Assembly: GCA_043820045.1 (NCBI GenBank)
Contig: JBDREF010000288.1
Span: forward strand, 1-15,737
Origin: JBDREF01 sp043820045
GTDB lineage: Bacteria > Planctomycetota > Phycisphaerae > Sedimentisphaerales > Anaerobacaceae
Direction of reading: 5' to 3'
DNA length: 15,737 bases
Within the stretch, counting starts at the first letter, position 1. The number at the start of each line of letters is the position of its first letter. Below are positions 7,890 through 15,064 of the stretch, piece by piece. A program made the translations under genes and the position numbers. Under the pieces are notes generated by a model, which was given only the letters and a program-made list of their open reading frames with translations, did not search any database and was not told the origin of the DNA.

Positions 7890-8516
7890 ATGGAAAAAGT
7901 ACCTCAGACCATAGATCATAACGTAAAGCGTATGATCTGGAGAATCCGATCAGCCGAGCGGCCCGTCTATCTTGACGTCAGACCCGAGCCTTTTGCCAAG
8001 GCGGGCGAATGTTTTCCCTCGGTCAAAGAAAAGATTCAACGAGACGGCGGCTCGATGCAGTTAGGCTGGCAGATCTGGCAGATTCCCGACATCATGATCG
8101 AGGCCGAATTCCACGCCGTGTGGAAATCACCAGACGGTGAACTAATAGACATAACCCCGAAGAAATACCGGATTGACCGCATTCTTTTCGTCCCGGACTG
8201 CGAGGCCGGGTATTACGGGGCCCATCGCAACAATAAGAAGCTCAACATATCAGGCAATCGGTTGATTGACGACTTCATCGAGATATGCGATGCACGTTAC
8301 AGATTGCTGAACAAGGGCGGTCGGACGTACGAAGACACCGTGATCCTCTCGGAGGAAGAATGCGAAGTCCATCAGATGTTGTCGTACTCTAGATCTCTGG
8401 TATCTACCATGGTTGTTCGGGGTGCGACGCGAAACAGCCCCTGCGTGTGCAGAAGCGGCAAAGAATACAGACATTGCCATGGCAGTATCCTGGTGGACCT
8501 CTTAGATATGGCCTAA
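7890..8516 (+). CDS. SEC-C metal-binding motif protein
   Basis: This 208-residue soluble protein has a C-terminal SEC-C motif: C185-x-C187-x8-C196-H197 within SPCVCRSGKEYRHCHG. This is the zinc-binding signature first described at the SecA C-terminus and found in many small proteins. The N-terminal 170 residues contain a block (..IEAEFHAVWKSPDGELIDIT..) that I have seen in other SEC-C hypothetical proteins, but I cannot assign it a function. There is no signal peptide or membrane segment. The ribosome binding site is weak, and the preceding hairpin ends 17 nt before the ATG, which could affect translation. It is not SecA itself. Its role is unknown. Confidence 0.8.
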   Translation: MEKVPQTIDHNVKRMIWRIRSAERPVYLDVRPEPFAKAGECFPSVKEKIQRDGGSMQLGWQIWQIPDIMIEAEFHAVWKSPDGELIDITPKKYRIDRILFVPDCEAGYYGAHRNNKKLNISGNRLIDDFIEICDARYRLLNKGGRTYEDTVILSEEECEVHQMLSYSRSLVSTMVVRGATRNSPCVCRSGKEYRHCHGSILVDLLDMA

Positions 8517-8622
8517 GATACTCAGCGTCGTTTGGGATTTTACGCTTCATTGATGAGCGGCGAGCCGTGCGAAGAAGAATGAGTAGGCCAAATCTGGTTT
8601 CGGCACCAGGCTTGACTAAGCA

Positions 8623-9510
8623 TCAGAAGTTTTCCACGACGGCGGCCGTATGGATTGCCAGCAGCATAAGGTAGTCCAGGTCTCCCAGAGTGTAGTGTTG
8701 GTGGTCCATCTTGTTATCGACGTACAGCACGCCGAAGCAGCCGGAAGGGTCGAGGACGGGAGCTATCATTGCCGAGCGTATCTTCTCTTCGTCCGTCGGC
8801 GATGAAACTCGCGGAACAAGCAGGAACTCCTTCTTCTCGATCGCTTCAGTTATTTTCTCGGCGATCTTTATCTGGCTCAACTCCACCGCGTGCCCATCCC
8901 TGCTCTTGCCGGCGTGAGTTGTCATCGGCCCCTCGGGCAGAGCCCTCAGCGCACACCAGCTATGATACGCACTGAACTGCCGCAGCGCGATAGCCAACAG
9001 GGTTTTCACAACCGCATCAGGGCCGTTGGCTTTGCAGATTGCCTCGGTGGCCTGCAGGAAGTCGTTTACCCGTTTGGCCGGCAGCCTGATCTCCGGAGCG
9101 TGTTCGGCATCCGGCCTTCTGACAATAATCTCGCGAGCTGATCCAGTCGACACGGTGCCGGATTTACGAGGACTCGATATCAGCGTGTCCTCCAAATGGA
9201 TGTCCCTGCCTGCGCCGGCTTCGTTTTCGAGGTGGATCTCGATGGTGAAATCCGCGATACGAACGCAGTCACCAGTCTTGATTTGGGCTTTGTGAATTAC
9301 CTCGTCATTCAAGTATGTCTTGTTGGCCGAATCCAGATCTTCAACCACCCACTTGCCGTCCTGGCCGACGAAGATCGCCGCATGCTGTCTCGATACCGCA
9401 CGGTCCGGCAGAAAGACCTGGCTGTGCTCGTGTCTGCCGATATGAATTGGACCTCTCTCGTACCTAAGCTCGTTGACGGTTTGACCATCTTTTTTTACGA
9501 CCAAACGCAT
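8623..9510 (-). CDS. FHA-GAF domain signalling protein
   Basis: This minus-strand gene encodes 295 residues from ATG at 9510-9508, with GGGAG about 8 nt upstream. A longer in-frame start at 9687 was rejected because it would run across the promoter. Residues about 1-95 form an FHA domain, a phosphothreonine-binding module: IGRHEHS at 24-30 (G25, R26), SRQH at 40-43 and SANKTYLND at 61-69. After a linker, residues about 145-295 form a GAF domain, ending ..SAMIAPVLDPSGCFGVLYVD.. and a last helix. No catalytic or DNA-binding output domain is present. The protein is probably a cytoplasmic adaptor or sensor that reads a phosphorylated partner; the partner is not visible here. It is divergent from the pseudopilin gene at 9714. 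Confidence 0.88.
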   Translation of the reverse strand: MRLVVKKDGQTVNELRYERGPIHIGRHEHSQVFLPDRAVSRQHAAIFVGQDGKWVVEDLDSANKTYLNDEVIHKAQIKTGDCVRIADFTIEIHLENEAGAGRDIHLEDTLISSPRKSGTVSTGSAREIIVRRPDAEHAPEIRLPAKRVNDFLQATEAICKANGPDAVVKTLLAIALRQFSAYHSWCALRALPEGPMTTHAGKSRDGHAVELSQIKIAEKITEAIEKKEFLLVPRVSSPTDEEKIRSAMIAPVLDPSGCFGVLYVDNKMDHQHYTLGDLDYLMLLAIHTAAVVENF

Positions 9511-9550
9511 CTGTTTTCTCCCGGCACTCGAACTCTCGCACTTTATAAAT

Positions 9551-9579
9551 ATTATACAGTATCTTGCACAATTTGTCAA
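9551..9579 (-). promoter_or_regulatory. Perfect-consensus sigma70-type promoter for the FHA-GAF gene
   Basis: On the minus strand, TTGACA (9579-9574) and TATAAT (9556-9551) are separated by exactly 17 nt. Both hexamers match the vegetative consensus at every base. Transcription would begin near 9544, giving a leader of about 35 nt to the ATG at 9510. This placement supports the short start chosen for the gene. Confidence 0.85.
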
Positions 9580-9621
9580 GCAAACAATCGCCCGCAATAC
9601 AGGTATATTCGCCGAAAAATG

Positions 9622-9651
9622 TTGCATCGGCACGACCGATTCTGTTACAAT
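9622..9651 (+). promoter_or_regulatory. Promoter of pseudopilin gene 1, extended -10 type
   Basis: TTGCAT at 9622-9627 and TACAAT at 9646-9651 are 18 nt apart. A TGT directly before the -10 gives an extended -10 (TGTTACAAT). The same TGTTGC-N17-TGTTAYAAT arrangement stands before the second pseudopilin gene at 15032-15062, which strengthens both calls. The -35 box alone is weak. It lies back-to-back with the FHA-GAF promoter, with 42 nt between the two -35 boxes. Confidence 0.6.
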
Positions 9652-9680
9652 TGGTACATGCAGGCATGCCAACGAGACTC
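9652..9680 (+). promoter_or_regulatory. Element shared by the two pseudopilin leaders, copy 1
   Basis: These 29 nt align without gaps to 15065-15093 at 19 of 29 positions, and seven of the ten differences are transitions. The best-kept core is GGCRTGCCRRCGAGAYTC, which contains a GGCATGCC palindrome in this copy. It begins directly after the -10 box, so it would lie around the transcription start and in the early leader. It could be an operator or an RNA element. Confidence 0.5.
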
Positions 9681-9713
9681 GTTTCATCTGCGTTGAAGAG
9701 AACAGGAAGCATC

Positions 9714-10535
9714 ATGCACAAACGAAAAGGTTTCACCTTGATAGAACTCCTGGTTGTAATCGCCATTATTGCACTTCTGATGGCGATCCTCATGCCCGCA
9801 CTGCAGCGCGTGAGGAAACAGGCGCGGACGGTCGCCTGCCTGTCACTCCTGAAACAGTGGAGCCTGTGGTTTTCAATGTACACGGAGGAATACGGCGGCT
9901 ATTTCATGGAAGGTTTCTCGGGTACAAGCAAAGGTACCGGCAATAATCGCTGGTGCAGGGCGATGGGCGAGTACCACAAATACGAAAGCGAGGTCATGTG
10001 CTGCCCGAACGCAACGAAGCCCTGGTATGACGAGGCTGGAAATCCCACCGGTCTTGAGGCCACGTTCCGCGGCTCTACCTCTGCCTGGGGCTACTGGCAG
10101 CAGGATGGGTGGCTCAAACCTCTCAAGGGCAGCTATGGGATAAACGGCTGGTGTAATAACCCGGAGCGAGGGCTCAACGGCGGAAATACATTCGAGCAGA
10201 ACCACTGGAGGACGCCCAACGTCAAAAACGCAGGTTACGTCCCGCTGTTCCTCGATGGTCAGCGGTACAATTTCTGGCCCCAGCCCACCGACACGCCCCC
10301 GACGTTTGACGGCGAGCAGTGGCAAGGCGACAACATGGGGCGCATCTGCCTCAACCGGCACGATGGATTCGTGAGCACTCTTTTCCTGGACTTTTCCGCC
10401 AGGAAAATCGGGCTCAAGGAGTTGTGGGCGCTCAAGTGGTACCGCTCATACGACACGGCCGGCCCCTGGACCAAAGCCGGCGGGGCGCTGCCCGAGGATT
10501 GGCCTCAGTGGATGCACAGCTTCAAAGATCACTGA
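9714..10535 (+). CDS. Pseudopilin-like protein with prepilin N-terminus and H-X9-DG-like end
   Basis: The gene encodes 273 residues from ATG 9714, with AGGAAG 5 nt upstream. The open frame extends further upstream, but that would bury the prepilin signal. Residues 1-5 are a short basic leader (MHKRKG), followed by FTLIELLVVIAIIALLMAIL, the class III prepilin signal cleaved after Gly by a prepilin peptidase, with Glu at position 5 of the mature protein. The rest is a Gly/Trp/Asn-rich globular part. Near the C-terminus H-D-G-F-V-S-T-L-F-L-D-F fits the H-X9-DG domain that goes with these proteins in Planctomycetota and Lentisphaerota, except that the Gly is Phe here. Such proteins occur in many copies per genome, and their role is unknown. 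A paralogue starts at 15160. Confidence 0.9.
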   Translation: MHKRKGFTLIELLVVIAIIALLMAILMPALQRVRKQARTVACLSLLKQWSLWFSMYTEEYGGYFMEGFSGTSKGTGNNRWCRAMGEYHKYESEVMCCPNATKPWYDEAGNPTGLEATFRGSTSAWGYWQQDGWLKPLKGSYGINGWCNNPERGLNGGNTFEQNHWRTPNVKNAGYVPLFLDGQRYNFWPQPTDTPPTFDGEQWQGDNMGRICLNRHDGFVSTLFLDFSARKIGLKELWALKWYRSYDTAGPWTKAGGALPEDWPQWMHSFKDH

Positions 10536-10572
10536 AAATCACCCCATACCTGGCAATTCAGCCACTTTACCC

Positions 10573-10601
10573 TTGACTTTTTCGTCTATTTTGCGTACAC
10601 T
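10573..10601 (+). promoter_or_regulatory. Promoter of the FG-GAP/dockerin gene and its leader
   Basis: TTGACT (10573-10578) and TACACT (10596-10601) are separated by 17 nt; these match the sigma70 consensus at five and four of six positions. Transcription would begin near 10607, giving a structured leader of about 115 nt before the ATG at 10722. Confidence 0.65.
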
Positions 10602-10613
10602 ACCATTTATCCA

Positions 10614-10638
10614 GATTGATGGCGAGGAGGCATCGATC
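10614..10638 (+). ncRNA. Leader hairpin with purine-rich GCGAGGAGG loop
   Basis: GATTGATG (10614-10621) pairs with CATCGATC (10631-10638) over eight base pairs, one of them G-U. The nine-base loop GCGAGGAGG displays a ribosome-binding-like AGGAGG. It is the first structure in the predicted transcript. A GGA in an apical loop is also the usual form of a CsrA/RsmA site, but that is only suggestive here. No AUG follows the AGGAGG at usable distance. Confidence 0.5.
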
Positions 10639-10660
10639 CGCATACTGTTCCGGCATGAGT

Positions 10661-10695
10661 CCGGCACGAAACTCAGTTCTTCGTGCCGGTTTCTT
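10661..10695 (+). terminator. Intrinsic-terminator-like hairpin inside the leader
   Basis: CCGGCACGAA (10661-10670) pairs perfectly with TTCGTGCCGG (10680-10689) around a nine-base loop, and TTTCTT follows directly. It lies downstream of the promoter at 10573 but 26 nt before the ATG of the gene that promoter should serve. It could therefore end a small RNA or act as an attenuator. A near-copy of the left arm, CCGGCATGA at 10650-10658, could pair with TCGTGCCGG instead, through one G-U. TGAGT (10656-10660) can also pair with ACTCA (10671-10675), enclosing the left arm in a loop. Confidence 0.65.
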
Positions 10696-10721
10696 ATCAT
10701 TCGCACGGGTGAAAGGCAAAG

Positions 10722-11882
10722 ATGAAACGTCTGACAATGGCAACGTCGATACTTTTCGCCTTGATTTCGAATTCAGGCGAGGGTCTCGCCTCTGATTCGC
10801 CGTTGAATCTCGGGCCCGAAGAGCTTGTGCGAGCCGACGGCATGGATATTACGGTACCCGGCTATTCCGTGCCGTCCTTCGAGGACTGGAATGGCGATAA
10901 TCTCAAGGACCTCATCATCGGTGAAGGTGAAGGCTTCGGAGATGCAAAGGTCCGCGTTTACATAAACATAGGAACAGAATCGGATCCGCAGTTCTCGGAT
11001 TACTTCTACGCCCAGTCCAACGGCACCGACTTGACCTGCCCCGCCTCAGGCTGCATGGGATGCTTCCCACGCCCGCTCTATTGGGACGCCGATGCGCGAA
11101 AAGACCTGCTCATCGGCCAGGCGGACGGAACCGTCAAAATCTTCTTCAATACCGGCATAATTGAAGAGCCGACATTCGATGGCGGAAGAAATGTACAGGT
11201 CGACTCCCCCGCCGCGAACCTCGCGGTCGTGGGGAGGGCGACGCCCGCCTTCCTGGATTGGAACAACGACCGCAAGACGGACCTCGTGGTCGGCGCACTT
11301 GACGGCAGGATACATATCTATCTCAACTGCGGCTGCGGCGGCGCTGTCCCACCCAGCTTCAACACATCAACGACCGCCGGAATCTTCGTCCTTGAAGACG
11401 GCATGGACCTCGTCGTTCCAAGTAAACGCTCAAGCCCCCAAATCCTTGACCTCGACGGCGATGGCAAGAAGGACATTCTTACCGGCAACACCGACGGCCA
11501 ATTGCTGTTTTACAGGAATGTGGGAACCGATGCGGAACCGGTGTTCTCGGGCTACTCGCCCATGACTTCCGACGGCGTACCGATTGACCTTCCCGGCTCG
11601 CCGCGATCCAGACCATTCGTATGCTACTGGACCGGCGACGGCTATCCCGATGTACTAATCGGCGCCGGCGACGGAAAGATTCACCTGTACCGCGGCATAC
11701 CCACACCCGGCGACCTGGATACGGATGGCGACGTTGACTTCACGGATTTCGCCGTCTTTGCCGCTTGCTGGCACTACTCCGGCGACGAGAAGTGCAGCTT
11801 CGCCGACCTGACCGGCGACGGCAAGGTGGACATCGACGATTTATACGTGCTTGCCGCAAACTGGCCGGCTGGCGACAAGTAG
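10722..11882 (+). CDS. Secreted FG-GAP/VCBS-repeat protein with C-terminal dockerin
   Basis: The gene encodes 386 residues from ATG with AAAGG about 6 nt upstream. A signal peptide covers about 1-24 (MKRLTMATSILFALI..GLA). Five repeats follow, each with a calcium-loop-like D-x-N-x-D-x-x-x-D-L/I-x-x-G core: DWNGDNLKDLIIG, DADARKDLLIG, DWNNDRKTDLVVG, DLDGDGKKDILTG and TGDGYPDVLIG. This pattern fits a beta-propeller of FG-GAP/VCBS type. Residues 330-386 form a dockerin type I module with two EF-hand-like loops (DLDTDGDVDFTDFAVFAACW and DLTGDGKVDIDDLYVLAANW). In Planctomycetota such dockerins end many surface proteins without a known cohesin partner. Its ligand is unknown. It converges with the minus-strand gene at 11925, leaving 42 nt between them with no terminator that I can see. 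Confidence 0.88.
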   Translation: MKRLTMATSILFALISNSGEGLASDSPLNLGPEELVRADGMDITVPGYSVPSFEDWNGDNLKDLIIGEGEGFGDAKVRVYINIGTESDPQFSDYFYAQSNGTDLTCPASGCMGCFPRPLYWDADARKDLLIGQADGTVKIFFNTGIIEEPTFDGGRNVQVDSPAANLAVVGRATPAFLDWNNDRKTDLVVGALDGRIHIYLNCGCGGAVPPSFNTSTTAGIFVLEDGMDLVVPSKRSSPQILDLDGDGKKDILTGNTDGQLLFYRNVGTDAEPVFSGYSPMTSDGVPIDLPGSPRSRPFVCYWTGDGYPDVLIGAGDGKIHLYRGIPTPGDLDTDGDVDFTDFAVFAACWHYSGDEKCSFADLTGDGKVDIDDLYVLAANWPAGDK

Positions 11883-11924
11883 TCGCTCCGAAGGCACCGG
11901 CTCCACGATTTCCTCTGCCCTTCC

Positions 11925-14819
11925 TTAGTATTCGTCGGAGCTTATAGTCTCGCCGACCGTCAATATCTTCACGGCGCACTCCGCCAGTTGAGCAAAGGTC
12001 TGGGCATCGGCCAGCGTGCCGACGCTCTGGCCCCAGTGGTACGGTATCGCCAGATCGGGCTTGATGTACTGCGTCGCCTCGGCCGCCTCGACGGCATTCA
12101 TCGTGTACGTCCCTCCGGCGGGCAGTATCGCCACGTTGATATTTCCAAGCGCCTTCATTTCGTCCGTCAGGTCCGTATCGCCGGCGACATATATACGCTT
12201 GCCGCCTAATTCAATTATGTAGCCGACCCAGTTGTTTGATTTAGGGTGGTTCGGCTTGTTGGTGTTGTAGGCTGGCACTGCGATCAAGCGGACGACGCCC
12301 AATTCGATTGTCTGCCCCGGTGCGATGGTCTGCCCGCTGCCGTACCGCTGGATCACATCGGGCGGTGCTATGAACTGAGTCTGGGGGTTGGAAACCCTGG
12401 CAATGTCCGTCGGCGAGTAATGGTCGCCGTGCGTGTGAGTAACACAGACCAGCGTAGCGTCGTGGAGCGAATCAGGCACTCTCTCGGGGTCCACGTATAC
12501 GATGTAATCTTCCGTCCACAATTTAACGGTCGAATGACCCAACCATTGTATGCTGACAATTTTTTCGGGTTCGGGCTCTACAACCTGTCGGTACAGCCGG
12601 ATATCATCGAAATACATTCTTCCTGAGCCGCCAGCCTGTGGATTGTCCCTGTCGCCGAAGCCAATTGAAATCCTGTCAACATCCGTTAAATCGACACCAA
12701 GGTCCGCGAACTTCTTCAGTTCAATAGTCCACTGCGTCCACGCCTCGATGACCGCTGCGTTCGGGTCATCGTGGTAAACCACTGCCGCCGTACCGGCGCT
12801 ATCGGCGACGGCAACATACATCGGCTCCGGAGTATTGGCGAGTATTCCTACGTCCTGATGAGCCCACTGCACATCAACGCTCGTATCGGGGAAGCTGACT
12901 TCGGAGAAAGCAGCCTCACACTTTGCATCAGGATTATGGCTGGTCAACGCCAGGCCAATGTATATCGGGGCGTCCATGATGACCGGCGAGGGCGAGCCCA
13001 GCGCGGTCCACGTAACCCCGTCCGCCGAGTAATAGGCCCTGACGAGCCCGCCTACGCTGCGTTCCAGTTTCACCCAATGAGGGGCAGCGATGCCCTCCTG
13101 CCCTACGCTGGTGCTGCTCTGACCGGCCGCGTCCCGGCGTCCGAACCAGACTCCGTTGGCGGGTGTGACGGCCACCATGGCGTGCGCGGAATTGTGATCG
13201 AGGCTGTCGCGGATCATCACGCCGGCTTTGGCCCAGTCGTCCGTATGGCCGACGCTTACCACCCTGGCCTGAATTGTAGCTGCACCGGAGACCTCCTTAT
13301 AGGCGAAGTGGAACTGGTCGGATGCGGCCCAGATATCCGTGCCCGATGCAGTCATCGTGTAGGTACCGGCGGGGCCCTCTGCGAAGCCGCCGATGTACGC
13401 AGTATAGCCTCTGAACCACAGCGATAATTCCCCGACGCCCTGCGCGGTCCAGTCGCGCGGATAACTCAACGCCTTCTGGGCTTGCGAATACGCGGCGAAT
13501 CCGGCCTTGTTGTTATCGTAAGAATACGTCATCGACCCCAGACCGCCGTGAACGATGCTCTCGCCGGGGTAAGTGTAGAGCCCTTCATCACCGACTGCTG
13601 AGCCGGTGCCGTTGCCGGCGAAATAGGGCTCACTGTCAGGTGTACCATAGCCGAGCCCGTCCTTCCACGTGTACCATATCGGGTTGTCCACAATGTTATA
13701 GCCTTCAAAATCATCAACAAGCAGATAATCGGCTACCGTGAAACTCCAGACCGGGCCGGCATGTATGGTCCCGTCAGCGTCAATCTCATCAACCCGCCAG
13801 TAATACGTACCGCCCCACTCAAGAGCCTCGGGCAGAACATAGCCGGCCGCATTGATCCGGCCTCGATAGACGCCAGTCGTATCGGAAGCATCGGCATTCG
13901 TCACAGCCTCCTGGTCGCTGCCGAAGTACACATCATGCCCGACGGCATATTCGCCCGGCGTGAAGCTTACGGCCGTCGTCAGGGCCAGTTGTACCATCGC
14001 CCCGTCTTCGGGCCTCGGAGCCCGAGCTTGAACAGGATTGCTTGCGGTCGCCCATACGGTGGTCATGCCGGGATTGGTCAGACCGTAATCCATCCGGACC
14101 AGAGCCAGGCGGCCGTCGGGAAGAAGCTCGCCGCTCTTGACGCCGTGGGCCGTAAGCCACCCATTCGTTACGTACTCTTTGATCTTCTCCGTCTGGTCTT
14201 CCTGGCGCGTCAATACCATCACCCCGCCGGCAATGTCCGTTCGACCATTCGTCCCGGACAAGGGGTCGTCGGGGTCATTCATCACAAGACCGTCGCTGTA
14301 GAGAATTCCGCCGTTCAGGTGCAGCTCACTGCCCTGCGATCCGCCGCGCGGAACCCGGGTATTGGTCGCAACAGTTACTGTGCCGCCGTTGATTATCATC
14401 ACACCCTTGCTGGGATCCTTTCGCCCGAGTTGAAGAGCGCTGCACGTAACATCACCGTCATCGAGCGTGAACATCGCAAGCTCTTCCCGTCCGATCCTTA
14501 TCAGGTTGCCTGCAACGAGAGTCCCGCCGGTCATGTGTAGATGGACATAGTCCTGCCCCCCGACAGAATCGTTACTCAAAGTGATACTGTCACACCTCGC
14601 GTCGGTCCCGGAGTCAATGACTACCTCAGTCGGATCCCGAAGCCAATCGACGTAGAGCGCATCGCCGTCGGCTGGGAGTCTGTTGAGGTCCCAGTTTTCC
14701 GCAGTGCGCCAGAGGGAGTCGCCGCTGCTGTTGCCCCACCGAAGATCGTCGGCCGGCGCATCACCGATAAGGCCCAAGACCAGAACAAGAGAAGCCAGAC
14801 AAATCAATCGCCCGTACAT
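11925..14819 (-). CDS. Large secreted multidomain protein with C-terminal metallo-beta-lactamase-fold domain
   Basis: The gene encodes 964 residues from ATG at 14819-14817, behind a textbook AAGGAGG with 6-7 nt spacing; a start 36 nt further out has no such site. A signal peptide covers about 1-24. Residues 25-260 look like a beta-helix (SGDSLWRTAENWDLNRLPADGD, then TGGTLV and NGGTV-type turns). About 265-363 is FN3-like (GGTYYWRVDEIDADG..GPVWSF), and a jelly-roll-like region follows DDFEGY. About 500-650 resembles DUF1349/concanavalin-like modules (..DDWAKAGVMIRDSLD.., ..AHAMVAVTPANGVWFGRRD..). Residues 754-964 form an MBL-fold domain of the UlaG-like type: THTHGDHYSP at 794-803 (H795, H797, D799, H800), AGDTD near 879-883 (D881) and PYHWG near 926-930. 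The metal ligands look intact. The substrate is unknown, and an exported MBL-fold domain on this scaffold is unusual. Confidence 0.87.
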   Translation of the reverse strand: MYGRLICLASLVLVLGLIGDAPADDLRWGNSSGDSLWRTAENWDLNRLPADGDALYVDWLRDPTEVVIDSGTDARCDSITLSNDSVGGQDYVHLHMTGGTLVAGNLIRIGREELAMFTLDDGDVTCSALQLGRKDPSKGVMIINGGTVTVATNTRVPRGGSQGSELHLNGGILYSDGLVMNDPDDPLSGTNGRTDIAGGVMVLTRQEDQTEKIKEYVTNGWLTAHGVKSGELLPDGRLALVRMDYGLTNPGMTTVWATASNPVQARAPRPEDGAMVQLALTTAVSFTPGEYAVGHDVYFGSDQEAVTNADASDTTGVYRGRINAAGYVLPEALEWGGTYYWRVDEIDADGTIHAGPVWSFTVADYLLVDDFEGYNIVDNPIWYTWKDGLGYGTPDSEPYFAGNGTGSAVGDEGLYTYPGESIVHGGLGSMTYSYDNNKAGFAAYSQAQKALSYPRDWTAQGVGELSLWFRGYTAYIGGFAEGPAGTYTMTASGTDIWAASDQFHFAYKEVSGAATIQARVVSVGHTDDWAKAGVMIRDSLDHNSAHAMVAVTPANGVWFGRRDAAGQSSTSVGQEGIAAPHWVKLERSVGGLVRAYYSADGVTWTALGSPSPVIMDAPIYIGLALTSHNPDAKCEAAFSEVSFPDTSVDVQWAHQDVGILANTPEPMYVAVADSAGTAAVVYHDDPNAAVIEAWTQWTIELKKFADLGVDLTDVDRISIGFGDRDNPQAGGSGRMYFDDIRLYRQVVEPEPEKIVSIQWLGHSTVKLWTEDYIVYVDPERVPDSLHDATLVCVTHTHGDHYSPTDIARVSNPQTQFIAPPDVIQRYGSGQTIAPGQTIELGVVRLIAVPAYNTNKPNHPKSNNWVGYIIELGGKRIYVAGDTDLTDEMKALGNINVAILPAGGTYTMNAVEAAEATQYIKPDLAIPYHWGQSVGTLADAQTFAQLAECAVKILTVGETISSDEY

Positions 14820-14925
14820 GATAATCCTCCTTCGAAAGCTGTTTTGAGCGGCCAAGAGCGAAAACCCGAGACTATATGGGTAATCTCACCAGCCCCAGAC
14901 CAGTTACCCTGCTGATAACTCTATA

Positions 14926-14955
14926 TTTGTACCATTTTTGCTAACTTCGCGTCAA
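14926..14955 (-). promoter_or_regulatory. Possible promoter of the MBL-fusion gene
   Basis: On the minus strand TTGACG (14955-14950) and TACAAA (14931-14926) are 18 nt apart, matching the consensus at five and four of six positions. The start would fall near 14919, leaving a leader of about 100 nt. The rest of the 340-nt gap between the two divergent genes holds the second pseudopilin promoter and leader, and no gene. Confidence 0.45.
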
Positions 14956-15032
14956 GGAAAATAACCCGGACGCGCCGGGAGCATAGATACAGACTCAGTT
15001 TGCCCCCGACGCCAAAAAGAGCCATTGAAGTG

Positions 15033-15062
15033 TTGCCCTGTCGAGAAGAGTTGTGTTATAAT
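15033..15062 (+). promoter_or_regulatory. Promoter of pseudopilin gene 2, extended -10 type
   Basis: TTGCCC (15033-15038) and a perfect TATAAT (15057-15062) are 18 nt apart, with TGT directly before the -10. The plan is the same as at 9622-9651: TGTTGC, 17 nt, TGTTAYAAT. Confidence 0.7.
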
Positions 15063-15064
15063 CA

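Noticed and set aside
7783..7914. 43-residue open frame running through the hairpin
   Set aside because: It overlaps the SEC-C start, its codons are dictated by the inverted repeat, and the purine tract ahead is not well placed.
9652..9670. Sigma54 promoter (GG-N10-GC) in the pseudopilin leader
   Set aside because: The spacing gives GG-N10-CA here and GG-N10-CG in the other copy, and the TTGC half is missing; the sigma70-like boxes fit better.
9511..9687. N-terminal extension of the FHA-GAF gene to 9687
   Set aside because: It would start upstream of the consensus promoter at 9551-9579; the ATG at 9510 has a good ribosome binding site and begins the FHA domain correctly.
9564..9713. N-terminal extension of pseudopilin gene 1 to 9564
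   Set aside because: It would place 50 residues before the short basic prepilin leader and start ahead of the promoter; AGGAAG precedes ATG 9714.
10607..10700. Cyclic-di-GMP or other known riboswitch in the leader
   Set aside because: The conserved bases of the GEMM class and other classes I can recall are not present.
13761..14540. Long plus-strand open frame of 259 codons
   Set aside because: Antisense shadow of the multidomain secreted protein; no motif, signal or ribosome binding site. The same holds for 12771-13427.
14820..14855. Start of the MBL-fusion gene at 14855
   Set aside because: AAGGAGG sits 6-7 nt before the ATG at 14819, and the signal peptide begins properly there.
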